This document shows, in pieces, positions 35,015 through 46,189 of a stretch of 64,000 bases of DNA; position 1 is the first letter of the stretch; each line of letters opens with the position of its first letter. Origin of the DNA: Mycobacterium sp. 3519A (GTDB taxonomy: Bacteria; Actinomycetota; Actinomycetes; Mycobacteriales; Mycobacteriaceae). Under the pieces are notes generated by a model. That model was not told where the DNA came from and ran no database searches. It saw nothing but the letters and a program-made list of their open reading frames with translations. The DNA lies in assembly GCF_900240945.1 (NCBI RefSeq), contig NZ_OESG01000014.1:1842015-1906014 (forward strand), read 5' to 3'. Position numbers and translations under genes: made by a program.

Positions 35015-36269
35015 GTCGGCAAGTGCCAAGGGGCTATGTGAGTTCATCGACGCGTCACCTTCGCCGTTTCACGTGTGTGCGACGGCCGCGCAGCGGCTGA
35101 CCGACGCCGGGTTCACCGAACTGTCCGAAGCCGACGCGTGGCCCGCCTCGGGACGCTTCTTCACGGTGCGGGCCGGATCGCTGGTCGCCTGGATCGCAGG
35201 CGACGAGGCCACGACGCCGTTTCGCATCGTCGGCGCCCACACCGACAGCCCCAATCTTCGGGTCAAGCAGCATCCCGACCGCTTCGTCGCCGGTTGGCAG
35301 ATCGTGGCGCTGCAGCCCTACGGCGGGGCGTGGCTGAACTCCTGGCTGGACCGCGACCTCGGCATCAGCGGCCGGCTGTCGATCCGGGTCGGCAACACGG
35401 TCGACCACTGGCCGGTTCGCATCGACGAGCCGATCCTGCGGGTGCCTCAGCTGGCCATTCACCTGGCCGAGGACCGCAAATCGGTGTCGCTGGACCCGCA
35501 GCGGCACGTCAACGCGGTGTGGGGCGTCGGCACCGGCAGTGGGTCGTTTCTCCGGTACGTCGCCGAGCACGCAGGCGTCCCGGAAGCCGATGTGCTCGGC
35601 TACGACCTGATGACCCACGACCTGAACCCGTCGCGGCTGGTCGGCGCGAACCAGGAGCTGGTCAGCGCACCGCGGCTGGACAACCAGGCCACCTGTTATG
35701 CGGGGCTCGAAGCCTTCCTGGCCGCGCAGCCGAAGGAGCATCTTCCGGTGCTCGCCCTCTTCGACCACGAAGAGGTCGGCTCGCAGTCGGACCACGGTGC
35801 GCAGTCCGAACTGCTGCCGACGGTGCTGGAGCGCATCACGTTGGCCGCAGGCGGTGGCCGCGAGGACTACCTGCGCAGGGTGTCGACGTCGATGGTGGCC
35901 TCCGGGGACATGGCGCACGCAACGCATCCGAACTATCCCGAGCGTCACGAACCGGGGCATCTGATCGAGGTCAACGGTGGCCCGGTGCTCAAGGTGCAGC
36001 CGAACCTGCGCTACGCCACCGACGGCCGCACCGCCGCGGCGTTCGCCATGGCGTGCGCCCAGGCAGGCGTGCCGCTGCAGCGCTACGAGCATCGGGCCGA
36101 CCTGCCGTGCGGGTCGACGATCGGCCCGATGACGGCGGCGGGCACCGGCATTCCCACTGTCGACGTCGGTGCGCCGCAACTGGCCATGCACTCGGCGCGG
36201 GAGCTGATGGGCGCCGCCGACGTCGCCGCCTACGCCGCGGCGCTCGCGGCCTTTTTGTCACCGGCTTGA
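35013..36269 (+). CDS. pepC: M18 family aminopeptidase (PepC)
   Basis: A 418-residue zinc aminopeptidase of the M18 (aspartyl aminopeptidase) family that trims N-terminal residues from peptides in the cytosol. Metal-site motifs are [12 protein letters not shown] (about residues 75-86) and [16 protein letters not shown] (about 250-265), with further ligands near the C-terminal SCGSTIGP-like region ([12 protein letters not shown]). Length matches Rv0800. The start ATG 35013 lies at the edge of a perfect palindrome and has no Shine-Dalgarno sequence. Confidence 0.94.
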   Translation: MSASAKGLCEFIDASPSPFHVCATAAQRLTDAGFTELSEADAWPASGRFFTVRAGSLVAWIAGDEATTPFRIVGAHTDSPNLRVKQHPDRFVAGWQIVALQPYGGAWLNSWLDRDLGISGRLSIRVGNTVDHWPVRIDEPILRVPQLAIHLAEDRKSVSLDPQRHVNAVWGVGTGSGSFLRYVAEHAGVPEADVLGYDLMTHDLNPSRLVGANQELVSAPRLDNQATCYAGLEAFLAAQPKEHLPVLALFDHEEVGSQSDHGAQSELLPTVLERITLAAGGGREDYLRRVSTSMVASGDMAHATHPNYPERHEPGHLIEVNGGPVLKVQPNLRYATDGRTAAAFAMACAQAGVPLQRYEHRADLPCGSTIGPMTAAGTGIPTVDVGAPQLAMHSARELMGAADVAAYAAALAAFLSPA

Positions 36270-36271
36270 CC

Positions 36272-36277
36272 TAGGCT
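36272..36277 (+). promoter_or_regulatory. -10 hexamer for leaderless VOC gene
   Basis: TAGGCT lies 6 nt before ATG 36284 in the 14-bp gap after pepC, so the VOC gene may have its own leaderless transcript. Confidence 0.5.
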
Positions 36278-36283
36278 CGCGCC

Positions 36284-36634
36284 ATGACACTCAACGTGGA
36301 ATCGATCACGTTCGACACCACTGACCCGGACACCGCGGCCCAGTGGTGGGCGCAGGCTGCCGGCGGACAGTTAACCCCTTATGTCGCAGGCGAATACGTC
36401 GCCGTCGAACGCCAGCCGGAGCCCAAGTTGCTGTTCCAGAAAGTCGCGGACCCGACGCCGGGGAAGAACAAGATCCACCTCGACTTCACCGCTGCCGACG
36501 TCGAGGCGGAAGTGCAGCGGCTGGTCGATCTCGGCGCCAAGGAGACCGGACGGCACAGCCTGGGCCCGGTCTCGTGGGTGGTGCTGGCCGACCCGGAGGG
36601 CAACGCGTTCTGCGTCACGTCCTCTGCTGACTAA
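36284..36634 (+). CDS. VOC family glyoxalase/bleomycin-resistance-like protein (Rv0801-like)
   Basis: A 116-residue single VOC-fold unit: two beta-alpha-beta-beta-beta modules, with KIHLDFTAADVEAEVQRL in the second and the terminal VLADPEGNAFCV. Family members bind a metal or small hydrophobic ligand; the substrate here is unknown. Its TAA overlaps the stop of the convergent ThDP enzyme (CTAA 36631-36634). Confidence 0.88.
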   Translation: MTLNVESITFDTTDPDTAAQWWAQAAGGQLTPYVAGEYVAVERQPEPKLLFQKVADPTPGKNKIHLDFTAADVEAEVQRLVDLGAKETGRHSLGPVSWVVLADPEGNAFCVTSSAD

Positions 36635-38439
36635 GAGCTGCCCCTGGACAAACCCACGCGGGTGACGAGTTCAGCGGCCTTGTTCTTCGCGAGTTCGCCG
36701 ACCACATGCCAACCGTTCGGGTCGCCCTTGAGGATGGCCTCGGCCATCGACTTCATCTCGTCGTAGGTGGCGTGCGGCGGGATGGGTGGCACCTCCGGAT
36801 CCGTGCGCACGTCGAGCACGACGGGCTCGCCTGCTGACAGCGCCTGGTCCCACGCCGCGCCAAGCTGCTCCGGGTCGTCGACGGCGATCGCCGTCAACCC
36901 CATCGCGCGTGCCACGTCGGCGTAGGACACCTCGGGCAGGGTCTGCGACTCCTCGAATTTCGGTGCGCCGCCCATCGCCCGCAGCTCCCACGTGACGTGC
37001 GACAGGTCGTTGTTGTGGAACACGCACACCACCAGCCGCGGATCCGACCACTGCTGCCAGTACCTGCGGACGGTGAGCAGTTCGGCCAGCCCGTTCATCT
37101 GCATCGCGCCGTCGCCCACCAAGGCCACCACCGGGCGGTCCGGGTGGGCGTACTTGGCGCCGATCGCGTACGGCACCGCCGGACCCATGGTGGCCAACGT
37201 CCCCGACAGCGAACCGCGCATCCCCGGCCCGAACCGCAGGCACCGCGCGTACCAGTTGGTCGACGAACCGGAGTCGCCGGTGACGATCGCGTCGGCGGGC
37301 AGCCGGCTCGACAGCTCCCACACCACCCGCATCGGATTCACCGGCTTGGCCGACAGCATCACCTGGCGTTCCACGGTCTGCCACCAGCGCGCGACGTTGC
37401 CCTCGACGGTGTCCCGCCAAGACCGCTCCGTCTTCCGGTTCAGCAACGGAAGTAGTTCGGCGAGAGCGGTTTTGGCGTCGGCCACGATGTTGACCTCGGT
37501 GGGGTAGCGCATGCCGATGTTGGCGCCGTCGATGTCGATCTGCACGGCTCTGGCCTTGCCGTACTCGGGCAGGAACTGGCTGTAGGGGAAGTTGGAGCCG
37601 ACGATCAGCAGCGTGTCGCAGTCGCGCATCAGCTCATAGCTCGCCCTGGTGCCGAGCAGGCCGATCGCTCCCGTGACGTAGGGCAGATCATCGGTGAGCA
37701 CGTCCTTGCCCAGCAGCGCCTTGGCGACACCCGCTCCGGTGCGTTCGGCCACTTCGTGGATTTCGGTGGCCGCCCCGCGGGCGCCCTGGCCGACGAGGAT
37801 GGCCACCCGCGAACCGGCGTTGAGGATGTCGGCCGCGAGCGAGATCGCGACAGGGTCGGCGGAGGCCAGCGGTTCGACGTCGTGCGGACCGCTCGACGGC
37901 ACCTGTTTGAACGCGTGCGCGGGCGGTTCGTACGGCTCCTCCTGCAGATCCGACGGGATCACCACAGCGGTCGGTGCCCTGCGAGCGCGCGCGGTCCGAA
38001 TCGCCCTGTCGATGGCGTTCGGTAACTGGCTGGCGACGTTGACCTCGACCAGGTAGTCGCTGGCCACGTCCTTGAACAGGGTCTGCAGGTCGACTTCCTG
38101 CTGATAGCTGCCGCCCATCGCGCTGCGCGCCGTCTGGCCGACGATGGCCACGACGGGCGTGTGGTCGAGCTTGGCGTCGTAGAGCCCGTTGAGCAGGTGA
38201 ATCGCACCGGGTCCCGAGGTGGCGAGGCAGACGCCGACGTCGCCGGAGAACTTCGCATAACCGGTGGCCGCGAACGCCGCCATCTCCTCGTGGCGTGCCT
38301 GCACGAACCGCGGCTGGTTGTCGGCATCGCCGAACGCGGCGACGATCCCGTTGATGCCGTCGCCCGGATAGCCGAAGACCTGCTCGACCCCCCATTCGCG
38401 CAGGCGGGCGAGCAGGAAATCAGCAACGGTTTGACCCAT
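36631..38439 (-). CDS. thiamine diphosphate-dependent enzyme (PoxB/acetolactate synthase-like)
   Basis: A 602-residue ThDP enzyme with three domains: the N-terminal PYR domain (FGYPGDGINGIVAAF, with the catalytic glutamate in RHEEMAAFAATGYAKF), a central domain, and the C-terminal PP domain with metal-binding GDGAMQMNGLAELL and NND. The pattern suits pyruvate oxidase/pyruvate:quinone dehydrogenase or a related decarboxylase rather than anabolic acetolactate synthase, but the substrate is not proven. ATG 38439 starts at the conserved GQTVADFLLARL. M. tuberculosis has an acetyltransferase gene (Rv0802c) at this place. Divergent from purL. Confidence 0.9.
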   Translation of the reverse strand: MGQTVADFLLARLREWGVEQVFGYPGDGINGIVAAFGDADNQPRFVQARHEEMAAFAATGYAKFSGDVGVCLATSGPGAIHLLNGLYDAKLDHTPVVAIVGQTARSAMGGSYQQEVDLQTLFKDVASDYLVEVNVASQLPNAIDRAIRTARARRAPTAVVIPSDLQEEPYEPPAHAFKQVPSSGPHDVEPLASADPVAISLAADILNAGSRVAILVGQGARGAATEIHEVAERTGAGVAKALLGKDVLTDDLPYVTGAIGLLGTRASYELMRDCDTLLIVGSNFPYSQFLPEYGKARAVQIDIDGANIGMRYPTEVNIVADAKTALAELLPLLNRKTERSWRDTVEGNVARWWQTVERQVMLSAKPVNPMRVVWELSSRLPADAIVTGDSGSSTNWYARCLRFGPGMRGSLSGTLATMGPAVPYAIGAKYAHPDRPVVALVGDGAMQMNGLAELLTVRRYWQQWSDPRLVVCVFHNNDLSHVTWELRAMGGAPKFEESQTLPEVSYADVARAMGLTAIAVDDPEQLGAAWDQALSAGEPVVLDVRTDPEVPPIPPHATYDEMKSMAEAILKGDPNGWHVVGELAKNKAAELVTRVGLSRGSS

Positions 38440-38474
38440 GAGCGTCGCGATACCCGCGAGGATGCTGGCCAAAC

Positions 38475-38480
38475 TAGACT
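38475..38480 (+). promoter_or_regulatory. -10 hexamer for leaderless purL
   Basis: TAGACT lies 6 nt before GTG 38487; no Shine-Dalgarno sequence intervenes. Confidence 0.6.
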
Positions 38481-38486
38481 GGCCGG

Positions 38487-40780
<2,294 letters not shown>

Positions 40781-40784
<4 letters not shown>

Positions 40785-42505
40785 CCGGGGCGGTCAAAGA
40801 ACGACATCCGCTACTCGTCTGGGCGTGGAGCCTGGTCCACCTCGACTTCACCGGGGTGGCCGTCGGCGCGCTGTTCTTCTGCCTCTCGTTGACCCCGTCG
40901 CTGCTGCCGCGTGACTGGTTGTTCCAAGGCTTGATCGGGGGCCTGAACGCGGCGATCGGCTACGGCATCGGCGCGTTCCTGGAAAAGATGGTGCGGCGCT
41001 TCGTGTTGCGCCGACGGGACTGGTGGCCACCGTCGAAACGGGTGATGTACGCGGTGAAGACGGTCGTCGTCGCGGGTTCGGTGTCGGCGTGTGTGTTGAT
41101 GATGATCCCCGCGGCAGCGTGGCAGCGTCAGGTCTCGTCGGTGATGGGCATGGAGGGCCCGAACACGCTGGGGTACATGCGCACCCTGATCATCGCACTG
41201 GCGGTCGCCGCGGTGTGCGTGGCTGTGTCGCGAGTGCTGCTCGACGTGATCAAAACCATGGCCCGGTTCTTGATCCGACGTTGGCATCTGCACGACGAGA
41301 TGGCGCTGTTCATCGGTACCGCCATCGTGGTGGTGCTGGCCGTGACGCTGATCAACGGCGTCCTGGTGCGCGGTTTCCTGGCAGGCGCGAACCGGGTGTT
41401 CCAGCCGCAGAACACCACCACCCGTGCGGGCATCGTGCAGCCGCTGCAGCCTGAAAGATCGGGCAGCCCAGCGTCATACGCGCCGTGGGACACGCTGGGC
41501 TACCAGGGCCGTAATTTCGTGGCCACCGGCCCGCACGTGGACGAGTTGACCCGGTTGAACGGCAGGCCCGCCAAGGAACCGATCCGCGTGTACGTCGGGT
41601 TGAACACCGCCGAGGACGACGAGAGCCGAATGGCGGTGCTGCTGAGCGAACTCGAACGCACCGGCGCATTCGACCGCAAGCTGCTCGTCATCATCCCGAC
41701 CACCGGCACCGGATGGATCAACCCCGTCGCCGCGCGGGCGATCGAGATGATGTACAACGGCGACACCGCGCTGGTCGGATCGCAGTATTCCTTTCTGCCC
41801 AGCTGGATTTCTTTCCTCGGCGACAAAGAGAAGTCCATGCGGTCCGGACGGATGATGATCGACGCCATCCACCAACGGTGGACGCAGTTACCCGCCGACC
41901 GCAGGCCGAAGCTGGTGCTCTACGGCGAAAGCCTCGGATCGATGGCCGGGCAGGGCGCATTCGGCTGGCTGCCCGACATCTCGCGGATGGGCTTCTCGTC
42001 GGTGCTGTGGGTCGGTCCGCCCAACGCGAGCCCGATGTGGAGGGGCCTCATCGCCCGCCGCGACCCGGGCACCACCGAGGTGGAGCCGCGGTACGACAAC
42101 GGCCGCACGGTGCGGTTCTCACAAGGTATCGACGCCAACGAGATCCACGACGACACGATGGCGCCGTGGGAGGGCACCCGGGTGCTGTTCCTGCAGCATC
42201 CGTCGGACCCGATCGTGTGGTGGTCGGAGAATCTGCTGTTCACCCGGCCCGACTGGCTGAGGGAGCCGCCGGGCCGGGACCGGACCGCGTCGATGCGCTG
42301 GTATCCGATCATCACCTTCTGGCAGGTCGCGGCCGACATGACGAATGCGTCGTCGGTGCCAGGTGGGCACGGCCACAACTACGGCGACTTCGTGCTCGAC
42401 GGCTGGGCGGCCGTCACCCCGCCGGACGGCTGGACCCAGCACGACACCGAACGCATCCGCATCGCGCTGCAGAAGACTGAGTCCGAAGACGGGCCCGAAT
42501 ACTGA
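40781..42505 (+). CDS. integral membrane alpha/beta-hydrolase (Abhydrolase_9 family)
   Basis: A 574-residue protein. The N-terminal ~215 residues hold about five membrane helices, starting [20 protein letters not shown], which is the Abhydrolase_9 N-terminal domain. The C-terminal half is a hydrolase domain with nucleophile elbow YGESLGSM (about 384-391) and a late histidine region GGHGHNYGD. The domain pair is characteristic of mycobacteria and relatives; the substrate is unknown, with cell-envelope lipids a reasonable guess. GTG 40781 overlaps the purL stop. Confidence 0.88.
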
Positions 42506-43158
42506 TGCGGCCCAGCAAGACTCGCGCTCTTGGTCTTGCCGCGGCACTGGTCGGCTGGAGCTTCGCCGCGCCTCGGGTGCGGTGGCATCCGGTTCCGAAC
42601 GCGTCGCTGGGCACCGGCCTGGTCGCAATCACGCAGTCCCCGTTGGGTTTTCGCCCGCCCACGCTGTGGTCGGGTATCCGGCACGGGCTCGCGGCGGGTG
42701 CGGTCGCCGCGCTGGGCATCGCCGCCGTGTCGGCGCTGCCGCCGGTGCGCAACGCGATGGCCGAACGCGAATTGCCTAAGGGCACCGCCCGCTGGCTGCT
42801 GCTGACCATCCCGGTCGGCACGGTGTGGCCGGAGGAGGCCGCCTACCGGGCCGCGCTGGGCACCGTCGCGGAGGCGGCATTCGGCCCGACCCGCGGCAGG
42901 CTGCTGCAGGCGGCGGCGTTCGGCCTGTGGCACGTCGTCGACGCCCGCGTCACCGGGCAACCGGTGGCGGGCACCGTGCTGGCGACCGGCGCCGCGGGTT
43001 GGGTGTTCGGTTGGCTGCACGCGCGATCCGGCAGCGTGATCGCGCCGATTCTGCTGCACCTGGCGATCAACGAGGCCGCCGGGTTGACCGCACTTCGCGT
43101 ACAACGCCGCGCGAGGCGGCTAGGGTCATCGGCCTCGGACCAGAGGAGCACCGGGTGA
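42505..43158 (+). CDS. CPBP family intramembrane metalloprotease (Rv0804-like)
   Basis: A 217-residue membrane protein of the CPBP/Rce1 family. All three motifs are visible: E110-E111-x-x-x-R115 in PEEAAYR, FGLWH with H143, and HLAIN with H185 and N189. The start ATG 42505 overlaps the previous TGA by one base (TGATG) and the stop overlaps the following SDR start (GTGA). The substrate is unknown. Confidence 0.87.
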   Translation: MRPSKTRALGLAAALVGWSFAAPRVRWHPVPNASLGTGLVAITQSPLGFRPPTLWSGIRHGLAAGAVAALGIAAVSALPPVRNAMAERELPKGTARWLLLTIPVGTVWPEEAAYRAALGTVAEAAFGPTRGRLLQAAAFGLWHVVDARVTGQPVAGTVLATGAAGWVFGWLHARSGSVIAPILLHLAINEAAGLTALRVQRRARRLGSSASDQRSTG

Positions 43159-43949
43159 CCAACGCTGATCGCGCGCGCTCGCGCACCTTCGTTGTGACCG
43201 GAGCCGCGTCGGGCATCGGGCTCGCCACCGCCAGGCGGCTGCTGGCCGAGGGCGGCACCGTCGTCGGAACAGACATTGCAGACCCGCCAGACGATCTCGG
43301 TGATCGCTTCGATTTCGTGGCGGCCGACATCACCGACGAAGACGCGGTCGGTGCCGTGTTCGCCGCTGTGCGTGGGCGGCTCGACGGAGTGGTGCACTGC
43401 GCAGGTGTCGCAGGCGGCGGCCCGATCCACCTGCTGCCCCGCGAGGAGTGGGAGCGGGTGATCCGGATCAATCTCACCGGGACGTACCTGGTGGCCAAGG
43501 CGGCGCTGGCCCGGATGATCGAACAGCCGCGCATCGGCGGAGAGCGCGGATCGGTGGTGACGCTCGCGAGCATCGAGGGTCTCGAAGGCACAGCGGGCGG
43601 CAGTGCGTACAACGCCGCGAAGGGCGGCGTCGTGTTGCTCACCAAGAACATCGCGCTCGACTACGGCCCGAGCGGAATCCGGGCGAATGCCATCTGCCCC
43701 GGCTTCATCGACACCCCGATGCTGGAAAGCGTGATGGGCTTCGAAGGTATGGAGGGCCCGTTGCGTTCGATCACCGAGGAGCACGCGCTGGGGCGCCGAG
43801 GGCAACCGGAGGAGGTGGCCGCGATGGCGGCTTTCCTTGTCTCCCTTGATGCCTCGTTTGTCACCGGGCAGGCGATCGCGGTCGACGGTGGCTACACGGC
43901 GGGCCGAGATCACGGCGTCGTCAAGCTGTTCGGGTTTCCCGTCGACTGA
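43155..43949 (+). CDS. short-chain dehydrogenase/reductase
   Basis: A 264-residue classical SDR. Cofactor motif TGAASGIG (about 15-22), acidic TDIADP after the second strand suggesting NAD preference, a serine in LASIEG and the catalytic YNAAK are all present, and the C-terminus has VDGGYTAG. GTG 43155 is chosen because it overlaps the CPBP stop (GTGA); upstream frames run inside that gene. It is the last gene of the purL-led chain, followed by a 9-bp-stem hairpin. The substrate is unknown. Confidence 0.9.
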   Translation: MTNADRARSRTFVVTGAASGIGLATARRLLAEGGTVVGTDIADPPDDLGDRFDFVAADITDEDAVGAVFAAVRGRLDGVVHCAGVAGGGPIHLLPREEWERVIRINLTGTYLVAKAALARMIEQPRIGGERGSVVTLASIEGLEGTAGGSAYNAAKGGVVLLTKNIALDYGPSGIRANAICPGFIDTPMLESVMGFEGMEGPLRSITEEHALGRRGQPEEVAAMAAFLVSLDASFVTGQAIAVDGGYTAGRDHGVVKLFGFPVD

Positions 43950-43965
43950 CGTCGTTACCCGTCCA

Positions 43966-43991
43966 ACCGACGGCGGCGGCCAGCCGTCGGT
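43966..43991. terminator. hairpin between convergent SDR and PPOX genes
   Basis: ACCGACGGC (43966-43974) and GCCGTCGGT (43983-43991) form a perfect 9-bp stem with an 8-nt loop in the 69-bp gap between convergent genes. There is no U-run, as is common in mycobacteria. It could stop transcription from both sides. Confidence 0.55.
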
Positions 43992-44018
43992 GAACCGCAG
44001 TCCGCGAGATCTCTTGAT

Positions 44019-44429
44019 TCAGGCGTCCCGACGATCTACGTGCAGCTGATGCGGCTCGCTGACCTGGTCGTCGATGCCGAAGCTGATGATCCGCCGTGGC
44101 GTCACCCGGATGATCGCGGTGTCCACGCCATTGCCCGGCGGCGGAATCTCGGCTTGCTCGGCGGTGCCGCGGATTTCCAGGCAGCGAACCCGCCACGGGT
44201 CGCGCGACGTGATGTCGTCGACGACGAACGCCACCTTGTTGTTGTGGGCGATATTGCGGTACTTCTGGCTCTTCGACATCCCGTAGCCGGCGATGTCGAT
44301 GGTGCCCAGTTCGTCGTTGTAGACGAATCCGACCGGACTGTTCTGCAGCGTGCCGTCGGGCTGGATGGTGGCCAACCGGCCCAGCTCCGCCTGGCTCAGG
44401 AACTCGAGTTCGTGGGATTTGAATGCCAT
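44019..44429 (-). CDS. PPOX-class F420-dependent oxidoreductase family protein
   Basis: A 136-residue split-barrel flavin/deazaflavin-binding protein: FLSQAELGRLATIQPDGTLQNSPVGF at the N-terminus and KYRNIAHNNKVAFVVDD in the middle, typical of the pyridoxamine-phosphate-oxidase-like family in actinobacteria. These enzymes use F420 or FMN to reduce small molecules; the substrate is not known. ATG 44429 has a leaderless-type promoter (TTGACA, 19-nt spacer, TACGTT, then 6 nt). Confidence 0.85.
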   Translation of the reverse strand: MAFKSHELEFLSQAELGRLATIQPDGTLQNSPVGFVYNDELGTIDIAGYGMSKSQKYRNIAHNNKVAFVVDDITSRDPWRVRCLEIRGTAEQAEIPPPGNGVDTAIIRVTPRRIISFGIDDQVSEPHQLHVDRRDA

Positions 44430-44435
44430 GGCGTC

Positions 44436-44466
44436 AACGTAGAACCTCAACAAACGTTCATGTCAA
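44436..44466 (-). promoter_or_regulatory. promoter of the PPOX-class gene (leaderless)
   Basis: On the minus strand TTGACA (44461-44466) and TACGTT (44436-44441) are 19 nt apart. The -10 ends 6 nt before the ATG at 44429. Both hexamers fit their consensus, making this one of the clearest promoters in the window. Confidence 0.65.
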
Positions 44467-44469
44467 CGC

Positions 44470-45663
44470 TCACGGGTTGATCGTGTTCTCGCCGACTTGT
44501 CGGCCCCACACGTAGTCGATCAGTATCGGTTGGCCGAGTTCGAAATGGTTGTACGGCGCGATCGAAGCGCCGGTGTCCATCACCAGATACGGGGCGGGCC
44601 ACAGGTCCCGCGAAATGTCCTGCCAGCAGCCCGGCCTGCCTTCCGGCCCGCCCCTGGCGTTGGTGCGGGGCAGGTTGTCGGGATAGACGTACGGGTTGCC
44701 GCCGCCGCCGACCGTGCCCGACGACGACGCCAGCGAATAGCCGTTGCCGCCGAGCGCCTTGGAGACCTGTTTCTGCACGACCGAGAACTTGCGAATCGTG
44801 CAGAAGATCATGCCCTGGTAATTGTCGAGAAGTTGCGTCGTCGGGACCAGGTCGGCGGCGCCGCGGACCAGATACGGTCCGCCACGTTCGAAGCTGTCGG
44901 CGGCATCGTTGGCGAACCCGACTGCGGCCATCAACACCTCGTCGATGTCGGCGTGGTACTCGTTGAAGGTCTGCGCGGTCCGCACTGCATGCCCGAGGCC
45001 GCTGAAGAGATCGGGCGACGCGTCGGCGTAGATGTCTGCCAGGTCTGCCAGCCCGCGGTTGTCGGCGGCGACCTGCGGCATCTGCGGATTCAGTTCGCCG
45101 AGGATCTGATTGCCATTCTCCAGCGATTCGCCGAACCGATCGCCAAGGCCGGTCAGCGCATCGGCGGCGGCGGCCAGCGTCTGATTCAGCTTGATGGGGT
45201 CCACCTGCTCGGCGATCGCGGTGACCGTCTCGAACAGCGTGTTGAACTCCGTCGTGACAGCCGAGGCGTCGATCACGTCGCTGGGGGTAATCCGTTGCGG
45301 CGCCGGGTTTTTCGGGGAGCTCAGGGAGATGTACTTGTTGCCGAACACCGTGGTGGCCCTGATCTCGGCGGCGACGTTGGCCGGGATGAACTTCACATAG
45401 CGGCGGTTGACGTCGAGCGTGAGCTTCGCCTTCTGGTCGTCCATCGCGATCCGCGCCACCCGGCCGATCTGCACGCCGTTGTAGGTCACCTTCGATCCCC
45501 GTTCGACGACGAGGCCGGCCCGCGGTGACAGCAGGGTCAATTGGATGTTGTCGGTCAGCGCGCCGCGAAACGCGAGAAAGATGAAAACCGCAACGGCCGC
45601 CGCGATCGCCAGGAAGACCGCGCCCGCCGCTTTATAGGGCGGTCGGTGGCGGTCGACGAGCAC
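44470..45663 (-). CDS. orphan Mce/MlaD-family protein
   Basis: A 397-residue protein with an N-terminal membrane anchor (about residues 13-33) followed by the MlaD/Mce domain: VERGSKVTYNGVQIGRVARI near 52-71 and RATTVFGNKYISL near 103-115. A helical Mce-type middle region and a proline/glycine-rich end follow. Mce proteins form the periplasmic part of lipid or sterol importers, usually in six-gene mce operons with YrbE permeases. Here it stands alone. GTG 45663 has TAGATT 6 nt before it. Only 16 bp separate it from the divergent SCP-like gene. Confidence 0.85.
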   Translation of the reverse strand: MLVDRHRPPYKAAGAVFLAIAAAVAVFIFLAFRGALTDNIQLTLLSPRAGLVVERGSKVTYNGVQIGRVARIAMDDQKAKLTLDVNRRYVKFIPANVAAEIRATTVFGNKYISLSSPKNPAPQRITPSDVIDASAVTTEFNTLFETVTAIAEQVDPIKLNQTLAAAADALTGLGDRFGESLENGNQILGELNPQMPQVAADNRGLADLADIYADASPDLFSGLGHAVRTAQTFNEYHADIDEVLMAAVGFANDAADSFERGGPYLVRGAADLVPTTQLLDNYQGMIFCTIRKFSVVQKQVSKALGGNGYSLASSSGTVGGGGNPYVYPDNLPRTNARGGPEGRPGCWQDISRDLWPAPYLVMDTGASIAPYNHFELGQPILIDYVWGRQVGENTINP

Positions 45664-45669
45664 TTTGAG

Positions 45670-45675
45670 AATCTA
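45670..45675 (-). promoter_or_regulatory. -10 hexamer for leaderless mce-like gene
   Basis: On the minus strand TAGATT lies 6 nt before GTG 45663. The space to the divergent ATG at 45680 is 16 bp. Confidence 0.45.
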
Positions 45676-45679
45676 AGGT

Positions 45680-46078
45680 ATGGCCGCCCGCCGCAGTGCC
45701 GATCCGGCGAAGACCCGCGCCGCCGTTTCCGCAGTTCTCGCGTGGTTGAAGGACGCAGGCAGGCCCGAACCCGGCCGCACCGAACTTGGCGAGGCGGTTC
45801 GGTTGACCGCCCGCACCCTTGCAGCCGTCGCGCCCGGCGCCAGCGTCGAGGTCCGGGTGCCTCCTTTTGTTGCGGTGCAATGTATTTCCGGGCCTGCGCA
45901 CCGCCGCGGGAACCCGCCGAACGTCGTCGAGGCGGATCCGCGCACGTGGCTGCTGCTGGCCACGGGCCTGCTCGACGTGGAAGGCGCCACCGCGACGGGC
46001 GGCCTGCAGTTGTCCGGATCGCGGGCAAGTGAGATAGCCCACTGGTTGCCGCTGGTTGCCGTCGACGGAAATGTCTGA
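45680..46078 (+). CDS. sterol carrier family protein (Rv0807-like)
   Basis: A 132-residue protein matching the mycobacterial SCP_3-type family directly upstream of purF (Rv0807 position). It has a basic N-terminal helix, VRLTARTLAAVAPGASVEVRV in the centre and WLLLATGLLDVEGA followed by LQLSGSRAS at the end. A bound lipid or sterol is presumed from the family name only. The start ATG 45680 has no clear ribosome-binding site, and the start of transcription is uncertain because the upstream 16 bp also carry the opposite-strand promoter. Confidence 0.78.
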   Translation: MAARRSADPAKTRAAVSAVLAWLKDAGRPEPGRTELGEAVRLTARTLAAVAPGASVEVRVPPFVAVQCISGPAHRRGNPPNVVEADPRTWLLLATGLLDVEGATATGGLQLSGSRASEIAHWLPLVAVDGNV

Positions 46079-46144
46079 GCTAGACAGTTTGTTGGTGTGT
46101 CACGCGACACTGCGTCGCGATTCCGTGATTACTCGGTGGTAGCC

Positions 46145-46163
46145 GTAGACTGGGTGCGTCTAC
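46145..46163 (+). promoter_or_regulatory. purF promoter with overlapping inverted repeat
   Basis: TAGACT (46146-46151) is a good -10. It is part of the inverted repeat GTAGAC-7-nt-GTCTAC (46145-46150 and 46158-46163), which would cover -10 and the start of transcription. A repressor binding here could shut purF off; no known purine-regulator box is recognised. Confidence 0.4.
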
Positions 46164-46189
46164 CCCCCCGCCCTGGGAGCAGCCATATC

